A stretch of DNA of 64,000 nucleotides, taken from NCBI RefSeq assembly GCF_013761245.1, contig NZ_JACDUT010000009.1, positions 1-64,000 of the forward strand, given 5' to 3'. The notes beneath the pieces were generated by a model. The model made no database searches. It was not told the DNA's origin and saw nothing but the letters and a program-made list of their open reading frames with translations. Source of the DNA: Thermaerobacillus caldiproteolyticus. GTDB lineage: Bacteria; Bacillota; Bacilli; Bacillales; Anoxybacillaceae. How positions within the stretch are numbered: position 1 is the stretch's first letter; the number at the start of each line of letters is the position of its first letter. Below, piece after piece: positions 36,177 through 49,584 of the stretch. A program made the translations under genes and the position numbers.

Positions 36177-36962
36177 ATGGATAACCGGGGAATTAAGGGA
36201 AAGGTAGCCCTTGTAACAGGAGCTGCCCAAGGAATCGGTGAAGCGGTGACAAGGTCTTTTGTCGAACATGGCGTATCTGTTGCGGCAGTAGATCGAAATG
36301 GCGATCGATTGGCTGCTCTCGTCTCTGATTTACAGAGTAATGGTTACGATGTGCATGCTTTTCCCGCAGATGTCGCTAATAGTGCAGAAATTGATGAAAT
36401 CGTCGCTCAAATTGAGGACAAAATGGGTCCTATCGAAATTTTGGTAAATGTTGCTGGGATTCTGCGAACGGGTTTCATCGAAAGTTTTACTGATGAAGAT
36501 TGGGAAGAGGTATTCAAGGTGAACACTACAGGTGTTTTTAATGTTTCTCGTTCGGCTAGCAGGCGAATGATTCCTCGACGTTCAGGTGCGATCGTCACAG
36601 TTAGCTCGAATGCAGCAACCGTTCCAAGAATGTTTATGTCTGCTTACGCAGCTTCAAAGGCAGCGGCAACCATGTTTACGAAATGCCTTGGACTTGAACT
36701 TGCTCAGTATCATATTCGCTGCAACGTTGTATCTCCTGGTTCCACTGAAACGGAAATGCAGCGGGCAATGTGGATGGATGAAAATGGGGCAAATAAAGTG
36801 ATCGCTGGTTCGATGGAGGAGTTTCGTCTCGGCATTCCTCTGAAAAAGATGGCTCAGCCTTCAGATATCGCAGATGCTGTTTTATTTCTCGTTTCTGAGC
36901 AGTCACGACATATCACGATGCACGATTTAAGGGTGGATGGCGGCGCAACATTAGACTCATAA
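36177..36962 (+). CDS. dhbA: 2,3-dihydro-2,3-dihydroxybenzoate dehydrogenase
   Basis: A 261-residue SDR enzyme that oxidises 2,3-dihydro-2,3-dihydroxybenzoate to 2,3-dihydroxybenzoate with NAD. The motif TGAAQGIG binds NAD, and SAYAASKAA carries the catalytic Tyr and Lys. Length and ending match DhbA of B. subtilis (261 residues). ATG 36177 is chosen over ATG 36144 for that reason and for the AAAGGA upstream. First gene of the dhb operon, 20 bp before dhbC. Confidence 0.93.
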   Translation: MDNRGIKGKVALVTGAAQGIGEAVTRSFVEHGVSVAAVDRNGDRLAALVSDLQSNGYDVHAFPADVANSAEIDEIVAQIEDKMGPIEILVNVAGILRTGFIESFTDEDWEEVFKVNTTGVFNVSRSASRRMIPRRSGAIVTVSSNAATVPRMFMSAYAASKAAATMFTKCLGLELAQYHIRCNVVSPGSTETEMQRAMWMDENGANKVIAGSMEEFRLGIPLKKMAQPSDIADAVLFLVSEQSRHITMHDLRVDGGATLDS

Positions 36963-36982
36963 CATTCAATGGAGGTAACAAT

Positions 36983-38212
36983 ATGATGAAAACAAAAACA
37001 ATCAGTCATGTTACAGCTGAACAGCTTCTTGCTGAATACAAAGCGGGAACGTCCTTTTTTTTAGCTTCTCCGCATAAAACTCTTTTAGCTCAAGGAATTT
37101 TTGCAACAGTGCCGACTGATGGCTACGAGCACAAGCAAATGCAAATACTTGAGCATGTAAAGAAGGTCTTACAGGATGCGAAACAGCATGGAATTAGCGA
37201 CAATCCGATTGTTGTTGGCGCCATACCATTTGACCATATGTATTCAGCCCAGCTTATTGTGCCTTCAGAGGTAAAATGGTCAGGTCCACTGCTATTTGGC
37301 CAATTGAATAGCCAAATCGAACAAAATGTGACTAATGAGTATGAAGTGAAACCTGTTCCGTCGCCACAGGAATATGAAAATGCAGTTGAACAAGGATTAA
37401 GCAGAATAAAAGCGGGCGACCTTCGTAAAGTGGTTTTATCAAGATCTCTTCATCTTGCTTCATCAGAAAAGGTAGATATTTCTCACCTTCTTCGTAAATT
37501 GGCGGTACATAATCCAAATGGTTACACATTTGCTGCAGAATTGTTGAGTGAAGCGAACAAGGCTTCAGAAACAAAGGGAAGCAGAACTTTGCTGGGAGCA
37601 AGTCCAGAGCTGCTCGTTTCGAAATCGGGCCTGCAAGTGATAGCGAACCCGCTCGCAGGTTCAGCGCCTCGCAGTGAAGATCCTGAAGAAGATCAGCGTC
37701 GCGCTAATGCTCTTCTTTCTTCAGCGAAAAATCGCCATGAGCATGCTGTGGTCATCGAAGCAGTAGCGAATGCGCTCAGACCGTTTTGCAAGACATTGAA
37801 TGTTCCTGAGGAGCCTTCACTCATTCATACTGAAACGATGTGGCATCTATCAACAGTAATAAGTGGAGAGCTATCTTCACCTTCAATTACTTCTCTTGAA
37901 CTTGCGTTTGCTCTTCATCCAACTCCAGCTGTTTGCGGAACACCAACGCAATTAGCGAAAAAAGCGATACAAGAAATTGAACCATTTGAACGGGGCTTTT
38001 TTACGGGAATGGTTGGCTGGTGCGACGGTGAAGGGGATGGAGAATGGATTGTTACAATCCGTTGTGCAGAAGTTGAAGACTATTCTCTTCGTCTTTTTGC
38101 AGGAGCTGGCGTTGTCGAGGGGTCCACACCAGAGGAAGAACTAGCAGAAACATCAGCTAAGTTTCGTACGATGCTTCTAGCTATGGGGTTAAACAACGAC
38201 ATACTTAAATAA
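36983..38212 (+). CDS. dhbC: Isochorismate synthase
   Basis: A 409-residue chorismate-binding enzyme that isomerises chorismate to isochorismate, the first step toward 2,3-dihydroxybenzoate. Family signatures include [45 protein letters not shown] and [13 protein letters not shown], which place the magnesium and chorismate sites. GGAGGTAA precedes ATG 36983 (a second ATG follows at once). DhbC is preferred to menaquinone MenF because of the operon. Confidence 0.93.
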   Translation: MMKTKTISHVTAEQLLAEYKAGTSFFLASPHKTLLAQGIFATVPTDGYEHKQMQILEHVKKVLQDAKQHGISDNPIVVGAIPFDHMYSAQLIVPSEVKWSGPLLFGQLNSQIEQNVTNEYEVKPVPSPQEYENAVEQGLSRIKAGDLRKVVLSRSLHLASSEKVDISHLLRKLAVHNPNGYTFAAELLSEANKASETKGSRTLLGASPELLVSKSGLQVIANPLAGSAPRSEDPEEDQRRANALLSSAKNRHEHAVVIEAVANALRPFCKTLNVPEEPSLIHTETMWHLSTVISGELSSPSITSLELAFALHPTPAVCGTPTQLAKKAIQEIEPFERGFFTGMVGWCDGEGDGEWIVTIRCAEVEDYSLRLFAGAGVVEGSTPEEELAETSAKFRTMLLAMGLNNDILK

Positions 38213-38230
38213 ATTCGGAAGGAGAAAGTT

Positions 38231-39856
38231 ATGCTAAGCGGATGCACTACATGGCCAGAGGAGTTTGCAGACTTTTACCGGAAGGAGGGATGCTGGGCAG
38301 GTGAGACTTTTGGTGACATGCTACGGGAAAGGGCGTTAAAGTACGGTGATCGCATTGCGGTTACTTCTGGAAAAAGGCAAATCAGCTATAAAGAGCTTGA
38401 TAGAAGAGCGGATCAACTTGCCTCAGGATTCCACCGATTGGGGATTCAGCCAAAGGATCGCGTTGTGATTCAATTGCCGAATCAAATTGAGTTTTTTGAA
38501 GTATGCTTTGCTCTATTCCGTTTGGGGGCGCTGCCTGTCTTTGCTTTACCTTCACATCGATATAGTGAAATCAGTTATTTTTGTGAATTCAGTGAAGCGG
38601 CAGCTTATATTATTCCAGAGCAGCATGCGGGATTTGATTTCCGCTCTCTGGCAAAACAGGTAAAGGATGCTGTTCCAACTCTGAAGCATGTCATCGTGAT
38701 TGGAGAGGCAGGAGAGTTTGAATCATTAGAAAATCTGTTTGTAGATCCTATCAAACTTCCGACCATTCATTCAAGCGATGTTGCTTTCTTTCAGCTGTCA
38801 GGAGGAAGCACGGGGTTGCCAAAAATGATTCCGCGAACTCACGATGATTATATCTACAGTCTCCGGGTTAGTGCGGAGATTTGCCAACTTAATCAGGATA
38901 GTATTTATCTTGCGGTTCTTCCCATTGCTCATAACTATCCGCTTAGTTCACCAGGTGTGCTAGGGACGTTATATGCGGGCGGAAAAGTGGTTCTTGCAGA
39001 CAGTCCTAGTCCAGATGAGGCATTTCCGCTTATTCAGCAAGAGAAAGTCACCATTACTGCGCTCGTGCCGCCGCTTGTTTGGATATGGTTAGACGCCGCA
39101 TCTTCTCGCAATTATGATTTATCCAGCCTTCAAGTCTTGCAAGTCGGCGGGGCTAAATTCAGCGCAGAAGTAGCCAGAAGAGTAAAACCAGTTCTTGGTT
39201 GCACCTTGCAGCAGGTATATGGCATGGCTGAGGGATTAGTCAACTATACGAGATTAGACGATCCCGAAGAAGTGATTGTAAATACCCAAGGAAAGCCAAT
39301 GTCTAAATATGATGAAATCCGCATAGTAGATGAAGAAGATAACGAGGTGGAGCCTGGTCAAGTTGGCGAACTGTTAACGAGAGGTCCTTATACCATTCGC
39401 GGATACTATAAAGCAGAAGCACATAATGCGAAAGCCTTTACTTCTGATGGCTTTTACCGGACGGGTGACTTGGTAAGAATGACTCCATCCGGATACTTGG
39501 TTGTGGAAGGACGTGTGAAAGATCAGATTAACCGAGGCGGTGAAAAGATTGCGGCTGAGGAAGTCGAAAATCACCTTTTAGCACATCCTTCAGTACGTGA
39601 TGCGGCTGTCGTTTCGATGCCGGATGAATTCCTCGGTGAACGATCATGCGCTTTTATCATTCCGCGTCATCGCTCCTTGGAAGCAGCTGAGCTGAAGTCG
39701 TTCTTGCGAGAACGTGGAGTGGCAAGTTTTAAAATACCTGATCGCATCGAATTCGTTGATTCATTTCCAAAGACAGCGGTAGGAAAGATTAACAAGAGGG
39801 CATTACGTCAAATCATTGCGGAAAAGCTGCAATCTGCTGGAAAAACAACAGTATAA
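38231..39856 (+). CDS. dhbE: 2,3-dihydroxybenzoate-AMP ligase
   Basis: A 541-residue stand-alone adenylation enzyme that activates 2,3-dihydroxybenzoate with ATP and loads it on the aryl carrier domain of Dhb[11 protein letters not shown] is the P-loop; [13 protein letters not shown] carries the aryl-acid-specific asparagine; YRTGDLVRM and [14 protein letters not shown] are the A7 and A8 motifs. DhbE of B. subtilis has 539 residues, so it is full length. A GGAGAAAG site precedes ATG 38231. Confidence 0.95.
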   Translation: MLSGCTTWPEEFADFYRKEGCWAGETFGDMLRERALKYGDRIAVTSGKRQISYKELDRRADQLASGFHRLGIQPKDRVVIQLPNQIEFFEVCFALFRLGALPVFALPSHRYSEISYFCEFSEAAAYIIPEQHAGFDFRSLAKQVKDAVPTLKHVIVIGEAGEFESLENLFVDPIKLPTIHSSDVAFFQLSGGSTGLPKMIPRTHDDYIYSLRVSAEICQLNQDSIYLAVLPIAHNYPLSSPGVLGTLYAGGKVVLADSPSPDEAFPLIQQEKVTITALVPPLVWIWLDAASSRNYDLSSLQVLQVGGAKFSAEVARRVKPVLGCTLQQVYGMAEGLVNYTRLDDPEEVIVNTQGKPMSKYDEIRIVDEEDNEVEPGQVGELLTRGPYTIRGYYKAEAHNAKAFTSDGFYRTGDLVRMTPSGYLVVEGRVKDQINRGGEKIAAEEVENHLLAHPSVRDAAVVSMPDEFLGERSCAFIIPRHRSLEAAELKSFLRERGVASFKIPDRIEFVDSFPKTAVGKINKRALRQIIAEKLQSAGKTTV

Positions 39857-39877
39857 CGATTGAAAGGAAGTGGTTAG

Positions 39878-40798
39878 ATGGCTATCCCTGCTATTCCAGC
39901 TTATCCAATGCCTGTTTCATCAGATCTGCCAAAAAACAAAGTATCGTGGACACCTGATCCTAAACGTGCGGCACTTCTTATTCACGATATGCAAAATTAT
40001 TTTCTTGACGCTTTTCCCTCTAATATGTCGCCTTTCATCGAACTAGTAAGGAATATTCAACGACTAAAAAAGGAATGCAAAGAAATGGGAATTCCCGTTA
40101 TTTACTCTGCGCAACCGGGGGGACAAACGCTGGAACAGCGTGGATTGCTTCAGGATTTTTGGGGAAATGGAATCGCTGATGATCCTTATCAAAAGGGGAT
40201 TATCGATGAATTAGCACCTGATTCAAAGGATATCGTTCTTACAAAATGGAGATACAGCGCATTCAAAAAAACTAATCTTTTAGAAATATTAAAAGGACAT
40301 GGGCGAGATCAGTTGATTATTTGCGGTGTTTATGCGCATATCGGATGTTTATTAACTGCTAGTGATGCCTTTATGCAGGATATACAAGTGTTTTTTGTTG
40401 CGGATGCTGTCGCTGACTTTTCGTTAGAGCATCACAAAATGGCTCTCAATTATGCGGCTAGCCGTTGTGCGTTTACTACATCCACGCAAAATCTAATTGA
40501 GGCATTAAAAAAAGAACACGTTTCGTACTGCCAAAACACATTGCCAATGAGTTTGCATGATGTACGTAATCAAGTAGCGGAGCTTATTCAAGAGTCTCCA
40601 GCGGATCTTTCTGATCATGAGAATTTGATAAACAGAGGATTGGACTCCATTCGCATGATGAGTTTAGTTGAAAAATGGAGAAAAGCAGGAGCGGAGATTA
40701 CCTTTGCGGCCCTTGCTGCACGTCCTACTCTCTTTGATTGGTGGAACTTGTTGTCTTCTCAATCGGAAAAGGTACTATCTGCTCAAGACTCGCAATAA
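39878..40798 (+). CDS. dhbB: Isochorismatase with aryl carrier domain
   Basis: A 306-residue two-domain protein. Residues 1-205 are the isochorismatase hydrolase ([33 protein letters not shown]), which removes pyruvate from isochorismate. The C-terminal 80 residues are an aryl carrier domain with the phosphopantetheine serine in [16 protein letters not shown]. It carries the benzoate into the NRPS. AAAGGAAG precedes ATG 39878. Confidence 0.94.
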   Translation: MAIPAIPAYPMPVSSDLPKNKVSWTPDPKRAALLIHDMQNYFLDAFPSNMSPFIELVRNIQRLKKECKEMGIPVIYSAQPGGQTLEQRGLLQDFWGNGIADDPYQKGIIDELAPDSKDIVLTKWRYSAFKKTNLLEILKGHGRDQLIICGVYAHIGCLLTASDAFMQDIQVFFVADAVADFSLEHHKMALNYAASRCAFTTSTQNLIEALKKEHVSYCQNTLPMSLHDVRNQVAELIQESPADLSDHENLINRGLDSIRMMSLVEKWRKAGAEITFAALAARPTLFDWWNLLSSQSEKVLSAQDSQ

Positions 40799-40812
40799 AG
40801 GAGGCAAGATCC

Positions 40813-43800
40813 ATGTCAAATCGCCAAGATATACGTATGCCTTTATCTGGGGCACAAGCAGGCATTTGGTTTGCCCAACAGTTGGATCCTGAAAATCCCA
40901 TCTATAACACTGGGGAATATATAGAGATTAATGGGCCGGTTGATCCGGCTCTCTTTGAAAAGGCGTTGCGGCAAGTCTTAGTTGAAGCAGAATCATTGCA
41001 TGCCCGGTTTGGTGAAGATGAGAACGGACCATGGCAAACGATTGATCCTTCGCCAGATTTTCCTTTCTATTTTATTGATGTGAGCGCAACGGAAAATCCG
41101 CAAGAAGAAGCGATTCTTTGGATGAAGAATGATTTATCCAAGCCGGTTGATTTAACATGCGATCCGCTCTTTACTGAAGCTTTATTTAAACTTTCAGATA
41201 ATCGGTTTTTCTGGTATCAGCGCATTCATCATATTGCCATTGATGGTTTTGGATTCTCGCTTATTGCGCAAAAAGTGGCCAAAATCTACACGGCATTGGT
41301 GAACCATGCGCCAATTGACGATGAGAAATTCGCTTCGCTCAATCAAGTGATCGAAGAAGATCAAGTTTACCATACATCAAAACAGTATGAGCGTGATCGC
41401 GAGTTTTGGATGGAGCGTTTTCGTGATCAGCCAGAGGTGGTTAGTCTTTCTGATCGGGCAGTTCGGACGTCTAATACATTTATTCGGAAGACGGCGTATA
41501 TGTCTCCATCTAGTACAGAACGTTTTAAACAATCAGCTCAAAATCTGAAAGCGAGCTGGCATGAAGTTTTCATTGCCGCTACGGGGCTTTATGTTCATCG
41601 GTTAACAGGGGTAAACGATGTCATTCTTGGTTTACCAATGATGAACCGTTTAGGGTCTTCAGCCTTGAATGTGCCTGCAATGGTCATGAATATTGTGCCG
41701 CTCCGCTTGCATTTGCATGCTGATATGAGGCTTTCGGAACTATTAAGCCAAGTTAGACAGGAAATTCAAGAAATAAGGCAACATCAAAAATATCGGCATG
41801 AGCAGCTGCGCCGTGATCTTAAGCTGCTAGGTGAAAATCAACGATTATTTGGTCCGCAAGTGAATATTATGCCATTTGACTATGGGCTTCATTTCGGCGG
41901 GTATCAAGGCATTATACACAATCTTGCTGCTGGGCCAATTGACGATCTTGCTATTAATGTATACGACCGAACAGATGGAAACGGGTTAAGAATTGATTTT
42001 GATGCTAATCTGGAAATTTATAGTATGGATGAGCTTACGACTCATCAAGCTCGCTTTTTTAAATTGCTTGAAACAATGGAGTCACTGAAAGAAGATGCGC
42101 TGATCGGAAAGATCGATCTTCTTCTTGAAAAAGAACGTCATCAAGTTTTAGAGAAATGGAACGAAACGGCACATTCTCATCCGGAAGAAAGTTTTTTACA
42201 GCTTTTTGAAAAACAAGTGGAAAAGACTCCGGAAGCAATCGCTGTAATTTGTGAGGATCAGGTGCTTAGTTATACTGAACTAAATAAGCAAGCAAACCGT
42301 CTTGCCCATTTCCTAATGGAATATGGAGTGGGGCCAGAGCAATACGTCGCTTTAGCTCTTCCGCGTTCCGCAGAGATGGTTATCGCAATGCTGGCGGTGC
42401 TGAAAACCGGAGCGGCCTATCTCCCTCTAGATCTCGATTATCCAGAAGAACGAGTCGCTTTTATGCTGGAAGATACAAAGCCTGTTTGCATTGTAACAAG
42501 TTCGTCTGTACAGTCGAAACTATTGAATGTTCCTTCTCGTTCTACGATTATACTAGATCATCCAAAAACAGAGAGGGTAATCAAAAATTATCCTGATATA
42601 AATGTTTCTAAAACGCAATCACCGCTTCATCCAGCTTATGTCATCTATACGTCAGGCTCGACGGGCAAGCCAAAAGGCGTTGTGGTGCCATTCAATAGTC
42701 TGAATAACTTTTTATTAGCGATGCAGGAGAAATTTGTGTTAAAGGAGCATGACCGTTTGCTCGCGGTTACAACGATTGCTTTTGATATTTCTGCATTAGA
42801 AATTTTTCTTCCGTTAATCAGCGGAGCGAGTTTGGTGGTTGCTAAGAAGGAAACGATTCATGATCCGCAAGCTTTGGCAGCTGTGATCTCCGATGAGGAA
42901 ATTACGATTATGCAGGCAACGCCAACGCTTTGGCATATGCTTGTCACCCATCATTCTGATTGCATCGCTGGACTTCGAGTGCTGGTGGGGGGAGAGGCAC
43001 TCTCAAGCAGTCTTGCATCAGCATTACATAGTCTAGATTGCGAGATTACGAATTTGTATGGACCAACAGAAACAACGATATGGTCAACGATGTCGGCCCT
43101 TCATCCTGACGATGCCCGGACACCTTCTATTGGCCGGCCGATTTGGAATACTCAAGTGTATGTATTGGATGATCAACTTCAGCCAGTTCCGCCGGGAGTG
43201 GTCGGAGAGCTATATATTGCAGGCACAGGGCTTGCGCGAGGGTATTTAAGACGACCAGATTTGACAGCAGAACGTTTTGTTGCCAATCCGTATGGACCAC
43301 CGGGAAGCCGTATGTACCGGACAGGAGATCTTGTTCGCTGGCGTATGGATGGTTCTTTAGATTATATAGGTCGCGTCGACCATCAAATCAAGCTGCGCGG
43401 TTTTCGCATCGAGATAGGTGAAATTGAGACAGTATTGTCGAAATATGATCTTGTAGAGCGGGCGTTAGTAGTGGCTCGCGAAGATCATCCAGGGGATCAG
43501 CGGTTGGTTGCTTATGTCATTCCTCATGAGCAAAGCAAAGACACCCTTGATCTTACAGAGCTGCGCCGCTATGTCAGCGAGAGATTACCAGATTATATGG
43601 TTCCGTCAGCATTTATGGTGCTTAATGAATTTCCTTTAACTCCAAACGGCAAGATTGATCGCAAAGCATTGCCGGCTCCGGATTTTACGATGACGGTGAA
43701 AGGACGTAAACCTAGAACTCCTCAGGAGGAAATTTTATGCGAACTTTTCGCTGAAGTGTTAGAACTGTCCGGTGTTGGAATTGATGATAATTTCTTTGAA

Positions 43801-46800
43801 TTGGGAGGACATTCGTTACTTGCTGCTCGTCTCATTAGCCGTATCCGAGATGTGTTAGGCGTGGAACTTACGATTGGTAAACTATTTGAATCGCCTACTG
43901 TTGCTAGTCTTGTTAAGCATTTTGAGGATGCAGAAAATATCAAGCCGCCTATCAAAGCGTATGTTCACAAAGAGGATATCCCTCTTTCATTTGCACAACG
44001 TCGTCTATGGTTCCTTCACCACCTTGAAGGGCCAAGTCCTACTTATAATATACCGGTCGTTGTGCATTTAACAGGAGAGCTTAATTATCATGCACTGCAA
44101 AATGCTTTATACGATGTCATTGAGCGGCATGAACCATTGCGGACCATTTTCCCTGAAAGTTCGGGGACATCAAGGCAGGTTGTCTTAGAACCTCATCAAG
44201 TACGGCCTGAATTGATTATCAAAGAAATCAGTGAAAGCCAGTTATCTGATGAATTAAATGCTGCGGTACGCTACAGTTTCGATTTAGCTGCAGAGCCGGC
44301 GATTTGCGCTCAGCTGTTCGTACTTGGTCCAAATAAACATGTGTTGCTACTTTTAATGCATCATATTATTGTCGATGGATGGTCGCTAACGCCATTAACT
44401 CGTGACATAGCTGCCGCTTATAACGCGCATTGTCATAATCAAAAAATAGAGTGGTCTCCTTTACTAGTAAAATATGCTGATTATGCTCTTTGGCAGCAAG
44501 AACTTTTAGGTGACGAGACCAATCCTGCAAATTTAATAGCGAAACAGCTCGATTACTGGAAAAAGACGTTAGCTGACTTGCCAGAAGAACTGGAGTTGTC
44601 TACTGACTACCCACGTCCTGCTGAGTCCAGCTATGAAGGAGGCATCGTCGATTTTCGCATTGATGCAGAACTTCACAAACGTCTACTGGATCTTGCTCGT
44701 GAAAATAAAGCGAGTCTATTTATGGTGCTTCAGGCCGGATTTGCTGCTTTTCTCACTCGATTAGGAGCAGGAACAGATATTCCAATTGGCAGTCCAATTG
44801 CTGGAAGAAACGACGATTCATTAGAGAATCTAGTAGGATTATTCATTAATACGTTAGTGCTTCGCATGGACACATCAGGAAATCCAAGTTTCCGAGAACT
44901 TCTTGGCAGAGTCAGAGAAGTGAACCTATCTGCCTACGAGAATCAAGATCTTCCGTTTGAACGTCTAGTGGAAATTCTTAATCCGGTGAGATCTCGAGCC
45001 AAGCACCCATTATTCCAAGTGATGTTTGTGTTTCAAAATACACCTGAACCGAAACTAGAATTACATGGTCTTGAAAGTAAGTTAGAAATTCGCAGCGTCG
45101 GCTCGGCTAAATTCGATCTGACTCTCGAACTTCGTGAACACCGTGCAGAAGACGGTTCTCCGGATGGACTGATTGGTTTATTCGAGTACAGCCGCGATTT
45201 ATTCCATCATACTACGGTCGAAGCGTTTGCAAAGCGATTATGCCAGTTGCTTAAGGAAGTGGTTATGAATCCTGATCTTCCTATTGGACAAATCGATATG
45301 CTTTTACCGGAAGAACGCAAGAAACTCTTAGCGAAAGAGGATCATAACACTCGCTCAGTACCTGAAGAATGCTTGCCAGTACTATTCGAAAGACAGGTGC
45401 AAAGAATTCCTAATGCTACTGCTGTTGTCTTTGAAGGTCAAGAGCTAAGCTATGCTGAATTAAACAAGAGAGCGAACCAGCTCGCCCATTTCCTTATTGA
45501 AAAGGGAATTGGACCGGAAAGAGTAGTGGCACTAGCGTTGCCGCGTTCGTTGGAAATGGTCATAGGAATACTGGCTGTGCTTAAAGCAGGGGGAACTTAT
45601 TTACCTTTAGATCCAGATTATCCAGAGGACCGGATCGCTTATATGATGGAAGATGCACGGCCAATGTATGTCATTACAAATAAGGAAATAGCTTCAAAAC
45701 TTCCTCATGCTGGCGGTGCTGAACATCTTATTATTGATGAAGCTCATGTAGCCAATATACTAGGAACGTATGCGGAAACAAATCCAGATGATTCGAATCG
45801 AATCGAAGCGTTGTCGCCGTATCATACAGCCTATATCATCTACACTTCAGGTTCAACTGGTAAACCAAAAGGCGTGATGATTCCGCATCAAAATGTGGTC
45901 CGCCTGTTCAAATCGACTGAACATTGGTTTCAATTTACGTCGGATGATGTTTGGACGCTGTTCCACTCTTATGCGTTTGATTTTTCTGTTTGGGAGATTT
46001 GGGGACCATTCTTGTATGGAGGGCGTCTGGTCGTTGTCCCACATAATGTCAGTCGTTCGCCAAAGGAGTTTCTACAATTGCTTGTTGAACAAAGAGTGAC
46101 CGTTCTCAACCAAACACCATCTGCTTTTTATCAGCTCATGCAGGCCGACAGAGAAAATATCGAACTGTCTAGACAGCTTTCATTGCGCTTTATCATATTT
46201 GGAGGAGAAGCGCTGGAGCTTAGTCGTTTGGAAGATTGGTATGAACGGCATGCTGATGATATGCCAAAGCTTATCAATATGTATGGCATTACTGAAACGA
46301 CTGTTCATGTCAGCTACATTGAGTTGAATAAAAATATCATCTCTATAAAAGGAAACAGCTTAATAGGCTGCAGCATTCCTGATTTAGCGGTTTATGTATT
46401 AGATGCAAATCTACAGCCGGTTCCGCCGGGAGTTATCGGAGAGATGTATGTGGCAGGAGCGGGATTGGCGCGCGGATATTTGGGAAGGCCGGATTTGACC
46501 GCGGAGCGCTTTGTTGCTAATCCGTTTGGTTTACCAGGCTCAAGAATGTATCGCACAGGTGATTTAGCAAAATGGCGTGCTGACGGAACATTGGATTATA
46601 TTGGGCGAGCAGATCACCAAGTAAAAATCCGAGGATACCGCATTGAACTGGGTGAAATTGAGGCTGTTTTAGCTAAGCATCCTAATATTGCACAAGTTGC
46701 CGTTGTAGTACGTGAAGATCAGCCGGGTGATAAACGTCTTGTTGCATACATTGTACCTGCGAAAGATGTTTCTCTAGAATCCGTCGAACTAAGGCGATAT

Positions 46801-48000
46801 GTAGCTGCTAGCTTGCCGGATTATATGATACCGTCTGCTTTTGTGATGATAGAGGCTTTGCCATTAACTCCTAATGGTAAGCTTGATCGCAAAGCACTGC
46901 CTGCACCGGATTGGACGATAGAGATAACCGATAGAGGACCGCGGACTCCTCAAGAAGAGATGCTATGCGATCTGTTTATGGAGGTTCTCCGTTTACCGCG
47001 TGTAGGTATTGATGACGGGTTCTTTGAATTAGGAGGTCACTCCCTTTTAGCTGTTCAATTAATGAGCCGTATTCGTGAAACGTTTGGAGTTGAGCTGAGC
47101 ATTGGAGATTTATTTGAAGCTCCTACTGTCGCTGGTCTTGCTGAGAAACTTGAAATAGGTAGCAGCCAAAGTGCATTAGATATTTTGCTGCCTCTTAGAA
47201 CTTCCGGAAACCAACCTCCTTTATTTTGTGTACATCCAGCGGGAGGACTTAGCTGGTGCTATGCAGGGTTAATGACGTCAATCGGGACAGACTATCCGAT
47301 TTATGGATTACAGGCTCGTGGTATAGCAAAAGCTGAGAAATTGCCTAAGACGTTAGACGAGATGGCTGCTGATTATATTAACCAGATGAAAACTGTTCAG
47401 CCAGAGGGGCCTTACTATTTGTTGGGATGGTCGCTAGGAGGAAATGTCGTCCATGCAATGGCGACACAGCTTCAACAACAAGGAGAAGAGATTGCACTTC
47501 TAGTGATGCTAGATGCATACCCTAGTCACTTCTTACCTATTGCAAAAGCACCTGATGAGCAAGAAGCGTTAATCGCGTTACTCGCTTTAGGTGGTTATGA
47601 TCCAGACAACATGGATGGAAAACTGCTCAATCTTGAGAACACCATTGATATGCTTCGACGCGATGGAAGTGCATTAGCTAGTTTAGAAGAGTCTACGATA
47701 TTAAATCTCAAAGATACGTATGTAAATTCGGTCCGTATCTTAAGCGAATATGTGCCGCGGCGCTACAAGGGAGATCTCCTATTCTTTAGATCGACCATCA
47801 TACCTGAATGGTTTGATCCAATCGAGCCAGAAGCGTGGTTGCCATATATCGATGGAAAGATTATTCAGTATAATATCAATTGCCGCCATAAAGATATGTG
47901 CCAACCTGGTCCGTTAGCTGAAATTGGACGTGTACTTGCTGATAAATTAAAAGAAAAAAGTAATTTAATTTCAATAAGTGGAGGAAGAGGCACAAAATGA
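40813..48000 (+). CDS. dhbF: Bacillibactin NRPS (C-A-PCP-C-A-PCP-TE)
   Basis: A 2395-residue two-module synthetase. C1 has HHIAIDG at residue 139. A1 pocket residues (D, I, L, Q, V, G, L, I, W by alignment to GrsA) predict glycine. PCP1 holds Ser1001 in GGHSLL. C2 has HHIIVDG at 1183; A2 pocket residues D, F, W, N, I, G, M, V, H are the known threonine code. PCP2 holds Ser2077. The thioesterase nucleophile is Ser2207 in GWSLGG, which trimerises and cyclises DHB-Gly-Thr to bacillibactin. AAAGGAGGC precedes ATG 40813. DhbF of B. subtilis is 2378 residues long. Its stop overlaps the next ATG. Confidence 0.96.
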   Translation: MSNRQDIRMPLSGAQAGIWFAQQLDPENPIYNTGEYIEINGPVDPALFEKALRQVLVEAESLHARFGEDENGPWQTIDPSPDFPFYFIDVSATENPQEEAILWMKNDLSKPVDLTCDPLFTEALFKLSDNRFFWYQRIHHIAIDGFGFSLIAQKVAKIYTALVNHAPIDDEKFASLNQVIEEDQVYHTSKQYERDREFWMERFRDQPEVVSLSDRAVRTSNTFIRKTAYMSPSSTERFKQSAQNLKASWHEVFIAATGLYVHRLTGVNDVILGLPMMNRLGSSALNVPAMVMNIVPLRLHLHADMRLSELLSQVRQEIQEIRQHQKYRHEQLRRDLKLLGENQRLFGPQVNIMPFDYGLHFGGYQGIIHNLAAGPIDDLAINVYDRTDGNGLRIDFDANLEIYSMDELTTHQARFFKLLETMESLKEDALIGKIDLLLEKERHQVLEKWNETAHSHPEESFLQLFEKQVEKTPEAIAVICEDQVLSYTELNKQANRLAHFLMEYGVGPEQYVALALPRSAEMVIAMLAVLKTGAAYLPLDLDYPEERVAFMLEDTKPVCIVTSSSVQSKLLNVPSRSTIILDHPKTERVIKNYPDINVSKTQSPLHPAYVIYTSGSTGKPKGVVVPFNSLNNFLLAMQEKFVLKEHDRLLAVTTIAFDISALEIFLPLISGASLVVAKKETIHDPQALAAVISDEEITIMQATPTLWHMLVTHHSDCIAGLRVLVGGEALSSSLASALHSLDCEITNLYGPTETTIWSTMSALHPDDARTPSIGRPIWNTQVYVLDDQLQPVPPGVVGELYIAGTGLARGYLRRPDLTAERFVANPYGPPGSRMYRTGDLVRWRMDGSLDYIGRVDHQIKLRGFRIEIGEIETVLSKYDLVERALVVAREDHPGDQRLVAYVIPHEQSKDTLDLTELRRYVSERLPDYMVPSAFMVLNEFPLTPNGKIDRKALPAPDFTMTVKGRKPRTPQEEILCELFAEVLELSGVGIDDNFFELGGHSLLAARLISRIRDVLGVELTIGKLFESPTVASLVKHFEDAENIKPPIKAYVHKEDIPLSFAQRRLWFLHHLEGPSPTYNIPVVVHLTGELNYHALQNALYDVIERHEPLRTIFPESSGTSRQVVLEPHQVRPELIIKEISESQLSDELNAAVRYSFDLAAEPAICAQLFVLGPNKHVLLLLMHHIIVDGWSLTPLTRDIAAAYNAHCHNQKIEWSPLLVKYADYALWQQELLGDETNPANLIAKQLDYWKKTLADLPEELELSTDYPRPAESSYEGGIVDFRIDAELHKRLLDLARENKASLFMVLQAGFAAFLTRLGAGTDIPIGSPIAGRNDDSLENLVGLFINTLVLRMDTSGNPSFRELLGRVREVNLSAYENQDLPFERLVEILNPVRSRAKHPLFQVMFVFQNTPEPKLELHGLESKLEIRSVGSAKFDLTLELREHRAEDGSPDGLIGLFEYSRDLFHHTTVEAFAKRLCQLLKEVVMNPDLPIGQIDMLLPEERKKLLAKEDHNTRSVPEECLPVLFERQVQRIPNATAVVFEGQELSYAELNKRANQLAHFLIEKGIGPERVVALALPRSLEMVIGILAVLKAGGTYLPLDPDYPEDRIAYMMEDARPMYVITNKEIASKLPHAGGAEHLIIDEAHVANILGTYAETNPDDSNRIEALSPYHTAYIIYTSGSTGKPKGVMIPHQNVVRLFKSTEHWFQFTSDDVWTLFHSYAFDFSVWEIWGPFLYGGRLVVVPHNVSRSPKEFLQLLVEQRVTVLNQTPSAFYQLMQADRENIELSRQLSLRFIIFGGEALELSRLEDWYERHADDMPKLINMYGITETTVHVSYIELNKNIISIKGNSLIGCSIPDLAVYVLDANLQPVPPGVIGEMYVAGAGLARGYLGRPDLTAERFVANPFGLPGSRMYRTGDLAKWRADGTLDYIGRADHQVKIRGYRIELGEIEAVLAKHPNIAQVAVVVREDQPGDKRLVAYIVPAKDVSLESVELRRYVAASLPDYMIPSAFVMIEALPLTPNGKLDRKALPAPDWTIEITDRGPRTPQEEMLCDLFMEVLRLPRVGIDDGFFELGGHSLLAVQLMSRIRETFGVELSIGDLFEAPTVAGLAEKLEIGSSQSALDILLPLRTSGNQPPLFCVHPAGGLSWCYAGLMTSIGTDYPIYGLQARGIAKAEKLPKTLDEMAADYINQMKTVQPEGPYYLLGWSLGGNVVHAMATQLQQQGEEIALLVMLDAYPSHFLPIAKAPDEQEALIALLALGGYDPDNMDGKLLNLENTIDMLRRDGSALASLEESTILNLKDTYVNSVRILSEYVPRRYKGDLLFFRSTIIPEWFDPIEPEAWLPYIDGKIIQYNINCRHKDMCQPGPLAEIGRVLADKLKEKSNLISISGGRGTK

Positions 48001-48215
48001 CCAATCCTTTTGAGAATAAAGACAGTACTTATCTTGTATTGATCAATGATGAAGGCCAGTATTCCCTCTGGCCTGCCTCTATTGCGATTCCACACGGTTG
48101 GAATATCGCTTTTGCTGAAAATACGCGTGCAGCGTGCTTAAACTATATTAACTCTCATTGGACAGATATGAGACCCAATAGTCTGAAAAAGATGGAAAGA
48201 AAGGATATGTCATAA
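47997..48215 (+). CDS. MbtH-like NRPS chaperone
   Basis: A 72-residue MbtH family protein with the conserved NPFE, YSLWP and GW stretches around residues 3-34. Such proteins bind adenylation domains and aid their folding and activity, here those of DhbF. It begins with ATG overlapping the TGA of dhbF by 4 bases, so translation is coupled. Bases 48216-48496 after it hold no gene; a transporter such as YmfD is absent. Confidence 0.92.
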   Translation: MTNPFENKDSTYLVLINDEGQYSLWPASIAIPHGWNIAFAENTRAACLNYINSHWTDMRPNSLKKMERKDMS

Positions 48216-48496
48216 TATAACCAAAAATAATCAAGGAACTTCAAATATATCCAACTGTAGCTGAAAGGTTGAGAATACTGAATATCGTAATAGTTTTGAA
48301 GGAGTTCAAGCTGGGAAGGTGAGTACCTATTTTAAAATTTGGATTATAGCAGAATTTTGAAGAAGAGTTGGGCAGGAATTGGTGAAGCATCCTTGATGGA
48401 GGTTTCATTAGCGCCTGCTTAACTCTCTATTTTTCATGACAAAAGAATGCTAGATGTCGATAAATAATGGTTTGCAGGTGAGAGGGGAATCTTCTA

Positions 48497-49273
48497 ATGA
48501 TCGAGTGGCAGGTTGTAAATTCTGTACCACACATATCGAATGATGTGTGTCAAGTTTGGATGTCTAAAACGACTGATATTCAATCATGGCATGTCCGGAT
48601 GCTCAATGATGATGAACGGAAAAGGTCTCAATCTTTTCGAAAAGATGAAGATAGAATACGATTCATTATAGGCTGTACATTAAGCAGGTTAGTGCTGGCA
48701 ACACAACTGAATGTGGCTCCCCATCAAGTACCCATAGATCGTACTTGTCCGGTCTGTCATAAACCTCATGGTCGCCCGCGATTACCTTACGGTTTGCCAC
48801 AATGGTCTGTTTCACATTCTGGAGATGTTATTCTCGTTGCTTTTACCAGGGATGCGCCAGTTGGTGTTGACGTTGAATGGATCAATCCTGATTTGGACGT
48901 CATCCAAATGGCGGATGGGGTACTCACAGAAAAGGAAATATTACACCTATTGCAAATGGCGTCAAACGATCGCATAAGAGGTTTTCTAACCTATTGGACA
49001 AGAAAGGAAGCCGTTCTCAAAGCAACGGGGGAAGGCTTAAAAATTCCGACATTGAACGTGACTGTATCTGGACCTCAACAAACACCGCGGTTGCTTGCTT
49101 TCGACGGTCGATCAGATCTTTTGGATAATGCTATACTGCGTGATTTGACCGTAGATTTAAACTATGTAGCTGCTCTTTCTATTTTCAGCAAAACTCCAAA
49201 AAAAATCGAGCAATATGATGCAAGCATGCTCATGCAGAAAGGCTTTGGCTGGCAAGATTACTACAGTTCATAG
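48497..49273 (+). CDS. sfp: Sfp-type 4'-phosphopantetheinyl transferase
   Basis: A 258-residue PPTase. Motifs SVSHSGD (near residue 105), VGVDVEWI (near 121) and TRKEAVLKATGEGLK (near 167) supply CoA and magnesium binding. It converts the carrier domains of DhbB and DhbF to holo form. GAGAGGGGAA lies before ATG 48497. In B. subtilis sfp is far from dhb, so the local placement makes this a self-contained siderophore cluster. The gene could instead be called a generic AcpT/Sfp homologue. Confidence 0.9.
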   Translation: MIEWQVVNSVPHISNDVCQVWMSKTTDIQSWHVRMLNDDERKRSQSFRKDEDRIRFIIGCTLSRLVLATQLNVAPHQVPIDRTCPVCHKPHGRPRLPYGLPQWSVSHSGDVILVAFTRDAPVGVDVEWINPDLDVIQMADGVLTEKEILHLLQMASNDRIRGFLTYWTRKEAVLKATGEGLKIPTLNVTVSGPQQTPRLLAFDGRSDLLDNAILRDLTVDLNYVAALSIFSKTPKKIEQYDASMLMQKGFGWQDYYSS

Positions 49274-49546
49274 ATCTTGCTAGCCGGCGGCTTCTTACCT
49301 AAAGGAACTATTAGAGTTTTTTTCTCAACATGAACGAGGGAAGAACGTTATATTGTTAGCTTCAATGGGCTGCAAAAAAAGATGGGGGCATCAATCGAAT
49401 GGATGGGTAGATGTCATTTTCGATAGGAGAAAAGAAGAGCCGAAAATGTTGCTAGAGAAGTGGATGTCTCATGACAAAAATGGTTTCAAGAGATTGATTT
49501 TTTATTGAAGTCTCTGTTAACGGTGATGGTTGATTTTCAAGAAATG
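49274..49546. other. Remnant stretch after the sfp-type gene
   Basis: One frame reads LKELLEFFSQHERGKNVILL, a G-rich segment and EPKMLLEKWMSHDK, and looks like a decayed protein. I do not recognise it and no start is visible. Confidence 0.25.
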
Positions 49547-49572
49547 AAAAACCACATCGTAAGGTGGTTTTT
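49547..49572. terminator. Hairpin terminator
   Basis: AAAAACCAC and GTGGTTTTT pair over an 8-base loop; it can serve both strands and closes the minus-strand kinase pseudogene that ends at 49585. Confidence 0.65.
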
Positions 49573-49584
49573 GTTAGTCTTTAT

